Assembly (NCBI GenBank): GCA_023634235.1
Contig: JAMKCF010000006.1
Coordinates: forward strand, 6,912,421 to 6,976,420
Source of the DNA: Pisaster brevispinus
Taxonomy: Eukaryota > Echinodermata > Asteroidea > Forcipulatida > Asteriidae
DNA length: 64,000 nucleotides
Direction: 5' to 3'
Every line of letters starts with the position of its first letter. Within the stretch, counting starts at the first letter, position 1. The position numbers and the translations under genes are program-made. Below the pieces are notes generated by a model. It was not told the origin of the DNA. It did no database searches and was given only the letters and a program-made list of their open reading frames with translations. Below are positions 20,668-32,600 of this stretch, one piece after another.

Positions 20668-23600
20668 CTGGAAAGAGTGACAAACGAAACGGACAGAAAA
20701 TAAAACTAAATGATTTGAGCCACAAAAGCTTAAATCTGAGGTTGAACTGTCAAAGGCAAAGCCAGATTGTTGAGACTGGCACTAAAACAAAGAAAATACG
20801 TCGCCAGACTAAAACTGATTGAGACTTTTACATTTCGTACTCGATATGGGGCATGGTGGTAGCGATTTCTTTAGAGGATTTTGTTTTGGGGGTACTTCTA
20901 TACAGGAGGAAAACAGTGTGTTAAAACATGGGATCATTGGGGGCACCATCTACCCCAGCTTCAGCTTGTTCAGACTCCATCAAAGCCCCGAACCAAAAGA
21001 CCATGTTTTTAAAAAGACGGACAGAGTCCAAGCCAGAGCCTATAAGCCTGAGCCAAAGCTGTGATTTAAAAGAAAATTCTTGTAAACACTGAAACTTCTG
21101 CTCAAGTTGTGACTTTAGCTGCGTCTGAATTGGCCGCTATGGCTACAGCTGTGGCTGTTTCTAAGGCTGTTGCTATGGGCATCCCATGCCTCAATGCATG
21201 TTGTAATGCTGTTTTTCAAAAAATCAGACTCGCGAGATCAAACTAATTGTTTTATTCATTTCTCAAACAACTGTAGCATTCCAGGTGAGAATATTACAAG
21301 GGAAGTTTTCCATCATGACCATCTTTTACATCATGTAAGCTACGTGTAAATCTGTGAGCTTTGTTTTCAATCTTAGCAATGTCCTGTGTGCCCTTGCTCT
21401 ACTCACCTGTACATTGCATAGAGAAAGAATATTCCACCTTGTAGCACCAGTAATAAGAAGAAATAGGCCGGGGTTAAACAGCTTGGCATTTCTTGTTCTG
21501 GACACTGCGCTGGCATTGACTGCAAGTAGAAAAACAAATGAAATGCTGATGTAATCACATTATCAAAGTACTTTCAATTTAGACTTAAACAAGTCTCGTT
21601 AAACTCAGAGAGACAGGTGTTCAAGCCACATCAATTATTATTGTTCTTATCTCTTAAAATCTTTGTGGTTCAATTCCCAGTCAGGATACTTGAGCATGGC
21701 ATTTAACCATAATTGCCAGGTGTATAAACATGAAATTGGGAGGGCCGAGACAGTACTGTGTTGGATTAACCTCCGAGTGCTAATTTAAGCAGCATGAGGG
21801 TTTGTATGCTCCCCAGTGAGTTGAGAAAAGTTTGAGGAAGGGTCTAATTATGCCTGATGAACAGGAATAATGTTTTAAAGCACCTTGATCTAGCCAGTAG
21901 GATATAGTAGGAGCTTTGTAAGACCCAAATATTATTATTAGTAGTATTTTTATTATGAGGTGTTTTTTTTTAAGATGTCGTACCTCTGAACAAAACCAAC
22001 CTGCGACTTTCAGAGCCACCTCAAAAAGATCTTTACATGGTGCACTTCTACTAGTTTAACTACTGACTTAGAAGCAGACACCTTTTGAAGGAGGTTGAAG
22101 GTTCAAATCTCGCTCCAGTAAATTTGTTTTTGTTCAACCCAAATTTAATTAAAATTTACCGTCAGTTTCCTTTGTGGTTTATTAGTTGAAACCCCCCCCC
22201 AAAAAACCCCCAACCTAACATACAAAACCCCACACAGTCAAGGAGGGAAACAAAAACAAACAAACAAACAACCCAATAAACAAACAAACAGTGAAGTGCA
22301 AAACCTAACTCACATTGGATTTTTGTAGTAGTTTGCCGACATCACCGCTGAGTGATTTGAGTTTATCCTGTAGCTCATGCGTCAGTAGCTGGTTGCCCAT
22401 GTTACCCTGTGATGCTGGCTGGCCATCCACTTTGCCTTGTATTGACGAAGTCTTCATCTGTACATCTCCTATAACAGTTCTGTAGGTAGAGAGAAATAGA
22501 ACTGTTCACTCTTAGCTATATCAGGGATGAGATTTTACGAAAATGAAAATTCTCGAAAAGTAGCTTGTGGACCTGGACCCAGAACCTCCCAGATGTTTAC
22601 ATTTCAGATATTTACATTTCAGAGGTTGACAGACAAAAGTAAATTGTACAAATCATGTAATTCAGCCTACGGGCAGTGAGAATGTTTTTTATTTTAACAA
22701 ACCGTTTCAACTCAATTTAACAAAACTATAGGTTTGGACACAATGTTGACTATTTCCTTCTCCCGACTGCTTTACTTCTCTCAAAAAGGCTTGTTTAAGA
22801 ACAATTTTAAAAATTACATTATGGACCAAGCATTGTGCCTGCTAGTAGGAACGCTTATGATTACAGAATGTTAGGATTTGAAAGTGGTTCCAGACTTACC
22901 TGACATCTCTTAAAGACCTCTGCAGTTCCTGCTGTGTGTTTATTATTGTATCAACTTCGTGTCTCTTGATCTCCGAGGCCATCTGGACTACAGGCTGCTG
23001 GCCCCCGCTACTACCGGGCGCCCCTGCTGAGCCTCGGTTGGAGGACTGGACTGCTGAGATTGCCGACAGGGTTCTCTCCTGCCGTCCGACGATCTCGTCA
23101 AGCTTCTTATTAAGTTCACTGAGAGTAGAACAAAATCCGTTCATTAAACAGAGAATGCAAAGCAGCAATATGCAAACTCTGCTGCTAGTTTCCATTTCAA
23201 CGCAGCGGCTAGGGTCCGGAGACTTTTTGGCTGATTGCCAATAGTGTGCTGAACCGCAACATGTCCTCCATTCCTCATCTCTTTCATGGACCCGAAGTTC
23301 TTACTTCTGCTTTTTGTTGACAACTTTGTTTCCAACTCCGCACTTAATATTGTTCTGCTTGTTGGCTGTGCTATGCAGTATTGCATACCACCAACCCACC
23401 CTGGCTTCCTTCCCTAAATCCTATAATCTTGAAATGTGAAAAGCCAATCTTTCCTACAACCCAAACTATCCATTGATCCCTTCCAACCAACCACCCCAAG
23501 TACTGGGCAGTCAAAGACTCAATACCCAAGGAGAGTATTATCCAATACATACAGTGTTTTTTTGAATTGCAGATAGAAGCCTGTTATAGCTCATGAACCC

Positions 23601-26600
23601 AATTCTCTCCAGCCCCACCCTCAACCAGTCACCAAAGAATCCTCCAAAATTCTACACACAAGGGGAATTTCTTTTTACTAACAAACATTTTTCATGAAAT
23701 TTTGTAACTTAAATACTTGAAGCATCAATGGTTTTTAGTAGATGTTAATATTTGCATCGGGGATAAAGAATTTAATTTGGTTTTACCCTTACACCGATGT
23801 GTATAAAGCACTGTATACTCTCCCGAGCTCTGTGAAAAAAAATCCACAGGCAACCACTCGTGTGGGATTCGAACCCAAGACCTTTGCATTCACAGCAACA
23901 TCGAAGGCAAGGACACTCTTGACTCCATCAAATTTAAACCAACTACATTAAGTTGTCATCATCATCATCATGTTGAGCTCTATCTGGCATTGTCAAGAGC
24001 TCCAGTCACCAGATCTCTGAAGAGTCAACTGCGATTCAACATTCCCGTTTTAATGCTTTCTTGTCAGCAGTGCATTGTTCATTGCCCAGCACCCTGCTTT
24101 CTAATGTTGATTTCTTTCCCGGATTTGTTGCTAAATAGTTGTTTCTGATGGACCTTTTAGTGTAGACTGCCTCAAGCTAAACATCGTTTGATTAGTCATT
24201 TTCCCTTGTGGTTAATTATTTTATATCATTTTAATTTGATATTGTTTGAAATAAAAAGTAGTGTCCCCTTAAGGTGATCCCTCTGCTGCCGCTTCCAAAG
24301 TTGTATCGTAAACTGGGGGGCGATCCCTGGCTACACGGCAGTTAACAGTTGTATGGCTTCTGACAGCACCCCCCGAACAAAGACATTGACAAAATAGAGA
24401 GACCGCCAATACAGGGCTGGATAGCTCAGTTGGTAGAGCGCCGGCACGTCAAATCCGGAGGTCGTTGGTTCAAATCCCTAGAAACTTGTCTTTGTTCAAC
24501 CCTCAAATCAATATGACGACAACAACAAAAGCTGTTGAACTGGGATGGATTTGGAGCGATATTAAATATGTCTATGAATACTACTTACCCTATTGCTTTA
24601 CTAATTACAGATTGCACCTCGTAGATCTGCCTAAGCTCCCTGGTTTCTGTGTCTTCAAACTGTGAACAACAATTGAGGAAGATTAAATATGATCATTATT
24701 CTTTGTGAGGCCATGGAAACTGAACAATGCTCACTTGTATTAAGTAAACGCCATCCAGGGATACTTACAAATCTATCTTCTGCCACTTCTTCTTTTACTT
24801 TCTCTGGATGTTTCTCTTTGAATCTGCAACAGAAATAAGTAATTGTGTTTTAGAATCAGGAACAGATCTTGGGTCTAATTGATTGAAATCCATGGTACGA
24901 CTACTTAATGACTTCATGTCAGTATTGAAACAAATCTTTACTGTGCCACTGCGTGGTATTATTTTTCAGAACTTTTCAAACATACCGATCCCCATCCCAC
25001 GCTCCCCTGCTTATTATTTTTTTCTTAACACTCAATGTTGTTTTTAACGCTCCTTAATGGCAAGCTGTAGGTCCTGTGCATTGTGTGATGCACATAAAAC
25101 AACCAGGGACACTTATCATGAAAGAGGAGGAGGGGCTTGCCCCGGTGTTTCTGGATCAGCTGTGTAATACACCCTCCCTGAGCTACAATCCTGGCCAAAA
25201 TGCTTGGGCCACCTGACAATAAACACACCCTCCCCACTCCCCCTGCAGAATGATGTCATTACTTAAGATTTATTTGTTTAGGATTCTTTTCCCATTTAAG
25301 AAACCACTTTGATCAATCTTGGTCATTTTAGAGCCAGTTTGTTATGTCATCTGATCCCAATACTTGTTCTTGCCTTTCTGTTACTGTTCCATGACATCAT
25401 TAGTAATGGAACAGTATTAAACAAATATTACTTCTTGTATTGTTGCATGTTAATTGAAATTTTGAATGATAATCAATGATAATCATAATAGTACCGTAAT
25501 TTTCGGATTATAAACCGCCCGGCGTATAAACAGCAATGCTCCAAAATATGGAAAAAAATATTTAGTGTCAGCGTATAAACCGCGCGGCGTATAAACCGCG
25601 CGGCGTATAAACCGCGGCCAAAATGTTACAAAAAACTAACCTCAAAACACGGAAGTGAAGTTCGCAAAACTGCGTTTTGGGTAATTTTTTATCTCATACT
25701 ATCAGTCCTGAATTATACTTTTTCCATCAACACACGTTTTCAAGAATTCGTGATTTGATGATCGGTTGTGTTGACCATGTTTTAAACTTCGTTGGCAACA
25801 AAATCTTCGTGAATCAACGATCGGTCGACAACGCACACCGAGAAATAGTTAAACTTTGCCCTGCATCGCATCGCCCTCTGTTGACAAAATCTGTTCACGT
25901 TTGATTAGACTTAAACTGGGCCCCGAGCCTCGAAGTGTGGCGTCAGATGTTCAGGCTATGTGTTGTACAATGTGCAGCAGGCGCTATCTACTCGAGCCGT
26001 CAGAAGTCTAGCCAAGATCTTATGAATGGAACTATCAACGGCCAATCATCAACGGCCAATCACAGCATGTGTATGTGTACACACACAGAGGGGCCGTGCG
26101 TGTTTGCGGTCCTCTTTGTGGCGATGTGCAGTGACAGGCGGGCGGCACATCAGTCAGTCATTGTAGTTGCCACAGTGCGAGTTGCGTTGTAATTTTGTCA
26201 TCACACAGGCATGTTTTGCAGGATTTTATTTCGTTTAAGAACATTGTTTTTATTTAGAATATTTTACAAACGATCTTTCTTTTAAAAAATGCTGTTTTTT
26301 CTCTTCAATATTTATACGTCGGCGTATAAGCCGCCCGACGCATAAACCGCAAGAGTACAAAAAAATGTCAAAATCAACGTATAAACCGCGGTTTATAATC
26401 CGAAAATTACGGTAACCACCCCAGCTGGAGCGCAGACCGCGCAATGACAGTCAACATTGATCGGAGCCCAACAAGTTATGACTAAAATTGTAGCTTTGTC
26501 CGTACTCACTCTTGCTTTTGCTGCTGCAACTTTTCATAATATTCATCCCACTCTTTCTTGAAGCGGTCTTCTTCGTCCTGAGATATGAATTGATCTTTCC

Positions 26601-29600
26601 CAGACTGATGGAGAAAAAGAAAATCCCAAGGTCAAAGTTCATTGAGACACTTCAGCAGAAAATGCCACTTTATAATTTTGCTGCAAAGCAAAAGTAAGCA
26701 GAAAACCAGTCACAAATGGTACACTTGACATGGCGTTTTGGCTGGTAGCCGTTTCCGGTAAGCGCAGTTTTTTTTTTGGGCCTGCTGCTTTTTGTGCTTA
26801 AGCAGCTCAACGAAATAGGGTCATGTACACTTCACCAGACACTGTCAAACAAAATGTTCCTGGCCCCTGCATATGGTGTCACGAGCTCAAACAGCGCCCT
26901 GACTGAGAGGTCATCAATGGCTGATGTGCATGACGAGTACACACATGCGCACTCCCAGTGTTTGTCCTCGGCGATGGCAGCCTATGCGAGTGCCTAATCT
27001 TTTATATTCAGCAAATCATACGTAATTTTCCAAAACAAAATATCACAGGAGATTTTTACGGGCCTTACCTCTTGTTCATTTGGTGGGGTTAAACTGTGCA
27101 CCAAGAATTTGATCACATCGTGGTCATCTAAACAAAGGAATCAGAGATTTCATCAATTCAACAAAGAAAAACAGAAATTGCTGGAGTATGACCAAAGTAA
27201 AACCCCACACAACAGCAAACCTGTTAGTGTTAAAGTTAACTTACTATGACAAATTTGGGGTTGAACAAAAGACAAAATTGACTCGAGCGGGACTTGAACC
27301 TGCGACCTCCAGATTAACGTGCCGGTGACTTTTTTATTTCAAATAACAAGTGATAAACCACAAGGAAAACTGACTGGGTAAATAGCTTCTGACTGGCTAC
27401 CCTAAACAAAGATATTGACTAAATAGGGATACTGCCAACATGGGGCTAGATAGCTCAATTGGTAGAGCGCTGGCAAATTAATCAGGAGATCGCAGGTTCT
27501 AGTCCAACTCTAGTCAATTTCAATTTCCTTTGTTCAACCCAAAATTTTACCGGCTCAGTTTCCCTTGTTGTTCGTTACTTGATCTTTATTATGACAATGC
27601 ACACTGGCTTCCCTGAACAGGGTTTTTACCACTTCCTGCTCCAATACAGACGTGCATGTAGAATTCCCTCACTTTATAGTTGCTATGCATTCATTCCCAG
27701 AGACCAAGTGACCTATGACATTGCATGTTTACAAAAAAGCCACCGAGCCTGGACTTCCTGCAGGCACAATTTGTACCCAGCTCAATGGAGGAAAACATAC
27801 GATCCTACATGTGTCTTCAATAATTGATATGACGGGAGGGGGTACATCTCAAAAAATTGTCCAGCCGTTGATTTTTTATAACTCTTGCTTGTTGATAAAC
27901 ATAAGAAAATTTGCGTTGACACCGTGTAGATAGATCTGTTTTGAGTGATGGTGGTTCTGAGAAGAACCGAAGGGCTCAATGTTTATTGCTTGTTGTTGTG
28001 CTGAGCTACTTTTTGTGCTTAATCAGCTCTGCGAGATTGGTTGTCAAATTATAAGAAAACTTTGTAAAAATTGTTATTGGTTTTTGCACGTAAATCAATG
28101 TGTATTTTAAGCACTGTATACTCTACTGTACTTTTCCCAATTTCTTTAAAAAAAAATTTTTTTTAACAGAAATCGGGAAAGTATGGACTATTTTGTGCTT
28201 AAAAATATAAATCGGTTTAAGGGCAAAAACCAAATAACAATCTTTATCCCCCGATGCAGAATTAACATCTTATAAAACTTTGAGAAAACGTTACCTGCCA
28301 GTCCACCTGTCGCTGCGGTTAACCCAAAGAGGCCACGTTTGGGTAGGGTGACATCTTCCCTCCTTAAGCACAGCTCATAGTTTGAGTCTATGTTGGTCCA
28401 GCCATTGTGTATATAAATCTGTATTGAATACATGGGTAATGACTCCTTGTAAATCCAACAGCTCTAACCACAGATGGTAGTTGCTCACTTACAAGAGTAG
28501 TATGTTCGAAATAAGAATTTCAAAGCATCCTTTAGAAAATAATATTTCCATTTCTATCCATTGTTTAGATCTATCGTTAATCATAGTGTTAGCCAGAGGG
28601 GGTGTTGGGGCGTCTTTTGGACACCCTGTTTTAAATTTGTTTATCTGTCATTAACATGTAAATGTATTGTAAGTAAACAATTTGGACACCAAGTTTTTTA
28701 ATTTCCTGCAAATTTGGACACCCTTTTACCAAATCCTGCCTAAAACCTTGTCTTTAATCCATAGTTTATAAACATCTTTAATCCATCGTTTTCAAGAAAA
28801 CTGGTCGAATCTACTTTTGTCGATGAAATGTCATTATTTTTTTTAATAAAAAATCTTCTGGAAACCTATATTGTAACATTCCTTCATTGTTCCTGTAAAA
28901 ATTACCTTTTTCTTTTGGTCTGTTTTGTTTTTGGTTTGACATGCCATTGAGTAGGACCTGCTAGGTCGGAAACTTTCCAACAAAGCTATATTTGCTTTGC
29001 ATTTACACAACATGTTCTTTACAAGTAGACAGCAGGATTAAAAAAGGCAACAAATTCCTCAATCTTATGATCTTAAAATACTTGTTTAGACGAACCGTTA
29101 GAGTCTTCTTGTAGTACTCAATCTTCGCCCTGACCGGGTAAGGCTTATTCCTGAAGTCTCTCAAACATCCCCCGAGCTGCTGGTTCATCCCGTCTGTACT
29201 GTGCTGGTACGGAATGGTGCCGTCGTTCACCATGGCCATGATGTAAGGGTTGTTGCGCAAGTTGTCGTTGTCGAAGGAATCAAAGAAAACCCCCAGGCCG
29301 TTCCACTTGTCTTGGCTCCCAAAGACGTTGCCTTCCTCACCGATCTTGTCTGTATACCAGAAGGCCTGATGGAAAAAACACATTTTCAGAGTTAGTTGAT
29401 TGATACACTTGGAAGGAAATTAATTTGCTCATGAATAAATTTTTTAAAAATATCCATATTTGTAACAAGCATTTAAACATAGAGTTGTTGTAATAAATTC
29501 ATAGCTTGGGCAATGTCGGGTGGGATTTGAACCCACCATCCCTGCCATTCTAGAGCAGATGTCTGAAAACTAGACCACTGAACTTATCTTTGGAACAACT

Positions 29601-32600
29601 TTTGTACGTTAGTCATTAAAAAAAAAAAAATGGGGGTGAAAATCACCCCCAACCAAAATATCATCAGTGATATACGAATGCAGAGGACATTGTTTAGACT
29701 TGCACAATTTCTTGTATTTCTGGCCATGTGCTGAGAAAGCTTAGTTAAGTTTTGCAGGACTGAATCCGTCAATCTCAGGCAGAACTAGTTGGTAAACTTC
29801 AGAGGATGTGAGGTTAGGGTTAAGAAAGTGGAAATCCCTGCACTTTTCACTAGTTTATTTTGAGTAGTTTCAAACAGTAAATTTTACAAAAACAACACTT
29901 GAACTCACCAGTCCATCAGCACCAACTCTTCCTCTGCCAGTCACCTTGAAGTAAAACTCTACTTCCCAATGATCAAACGGAATGGTGTATCTGTTCCAAA
30001 TAAAACCTGTTTGTGGGAAACAAAATCTGACCGATAAATACAAACAGGTCTATAAAGAAAAAAGACTGTTCAACACCTATGGTTCAACACCCCATATGTT
30101 TCAACATTCCTATGTTCCGATACCCCTACAAATGTTTGTTCCTAGTCCCAACCATACCATAGGCCTAGCAAGTAAATCACAAGGCATTATCAGAACATAG
30201 GGCCGCCAGAAAACAGGGGTGTCAGAACATACAGCAGTTACCAACACATACTGTTTATGGGTTAGGTAACATACACAAATGTGTATGTATCCCCCTCCTA
30301 TACATAGATAGCAATAAATTGATACATGTATTGAAGACTTCCACACAGTACCATACCTTCCAGGCTAGCATTGGGTGCATGGGTTTCATCTGTTACGGTG
30401 CAGCAGGTACTACATATGTGAAAACCCCATGGCTTGTGTACAGTGGACTTGGTCTCCACAGTCTCCTGTGGACTTAGTCTCCACAGTCTCCTGTGGACTT
30501 AGTCTCCACAGTCTCCTGTGGACTTAGTCTCCACAGGCTCCTGTGGACTTAGTCTCCACAGTCTCCTGTGGACTAAGTCTCCACAGTCTCCTGTGGACTT
30601 AATCTCCACAGTCTCCTGTGGACTTAGTCTCCACAGGCTCCTGTGGACTTAGTCTCCACAGTCTCCTGTGGACTAAGTCTCCACAGTCTCCTGTGGACTT
30701 AATCTCCACAGTCTCCTGTGGACTTAGTCTCCACAGGCTCCTGTGGACTTAGTCTCCACAGTCTCCTGTGGACTTAGTCTCCACAGGCTCCTGTGGACTT
30801 AGTCTCCACAGGCTCCTGTGGACTTAGTCTCCACAGTCTCCTGTGGACTTAGTCTCCACAGTCTCCTGTGGACTTAGTCTCCACAGTCTCCTGTGGACTT
30901 AGTCTCCACAGTCTCCTGTGGAACTTTGTGGCAAGGGCCAGTTGGGCAGGAGAGTTATACCATTGTTAATGTTTTAATGTTTAAACCAGCTTAAGTGATT
31001 TTTTTTGTTATAAAGTGGCCAATCAGGCTACTGAACTGTGCTGTGATTTGCCCTCAGGACATGTTTTTGCATGCCAAATTTTAGAAACATTAAATTTCTG
31101 TATATTTAATTATAGCGATTGCCAGTGGGTTTATCAGTCAAACAAAAATACATTATTTTTTCACTCATATCTGAAAGTGAAAAAAAGAAAAGAATATACT
31201 TTATACGGGTAGGTTGTTTGTCCACAATTATACGAAGCATTTACATGAACAGAAAAATACATAATACAAGATAAGAACTGCAAGAACAAACTTTCAAATC
31301 CAAACATCAAATTTGCATTATCAGTATGTCAACATATTCCACACAGTTATTCAAAATGCCTCCATATGCTAGACAATGCAGAGAACCACCTACGTGTCTC
31401 ACTGCACGTACCTATACACACGTCATATCAGGGTTTTTTAATAGCCTACATTTGTACACACTTTCTATAAATCAATTGTTTTAAAAATAAGTTTATTCAA
31501 TTCAAAATGGACATATGTAAACAAAAATAAATAAATTCATTTTAAAAATGGGCATGAACCTCAAAATTTCATTCTAGTATGGAACAGGTTTAGGCAAAAA
31601 GAGGTGGGGCACTTCTACATATTGAAAACCAGAAAGCCAAGTTAGAGAATAAGTTCCAGGGGCACAAAGTCAATACTTTGGGCAACAGAGATCATGCCCT
31701 CTCCCCCAATCATCCTTGTTGGCCTTTGTTCAACTCAAGGATCTACAAGAAGGTAAAACTTCTAACCCACTCTTTAGGATTTCTCATTTGTGTACACTCA
31801 CATCCCCAGGGGTTTGCCCTTAACTTTTTCAGTGACCAGCCTGCAGGACTAGGAAACTTGCCATTTCATTGTAGTCCGCTAGCAGGGATGGGATAGGTTG
31901 TTGGAAAAAAAATATCTGAATTGTGAGCGCAAAGCCAAAAGCTTGCAGGCATGAAAACTTGTTAGCGTGAAGCCTATGTTACATACATTTATCTTTGATT
32001 TTAAAAGCCCTACTCTGCAATCTGGGGTGTTCTATTTGGTTTTATCTTCATGTTTTATGAATTTGAACTCAATTAATTAAGTTTTTACTTTTCATTTATT
32101 TATTTTTTATTTTTTTTGGGGGGGGTGGGGTAAAAAAAAAAATGAATTTCTGGGAAAAAGCAAAGAAATCACATCCCTGACTAGCCATATTTAAATAGGG
32201 ATGCTTTTCGATACTGAACTAGCCAGTCGGACCACTTGGAGAGAATTTTGACTGGTCCCCAGGTGTTTTAACTAGCGACTGGCCAACAGACCACTGTTAA
32301 TGGAAAATGCTGGATACCAGTCAGTGAGCGTTGACTGAATGGCCAAATGTAGCAATTGCTTTGAATGAGACGCAGCCATCTTTTTCACTTAACAGCTGGC
32401 TGCTGCTAAATTGGTTTGTGCATTGAAGTGTGACAGAACCAGCACAATGTGTGAGGCGGTAATTATTAATGACAATTCATTACATTGAGATCTGACATGT
32501 GGGCAAACAGGCCAGTACATCCGTCACTCTGTCACAACAACAGCAACTTGTACAGTAATTCATTTAAAACAATTTCACGTTGTTTCTACTCCTCTTGTGT

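Noticed and set aside
24418..24490. Possible tRNA gene on the + strand
   Set aside because: Boxes A and B are good, but the acceptor stem does not pair and the same flanks recur at 27400-27545; it is a tRNA-derived SINE head.
27459..27827. 122-codon open frame
   Set aside because: Its first part runs through the SINE at 27440-27545 and the rest matches nothing known.
30441..30922. Regular direct repeats resembling a CRISPR array
   Set aside because: Units are contiguous 25-base repeats without spacers, in an animal intron; it is a minisatellite.
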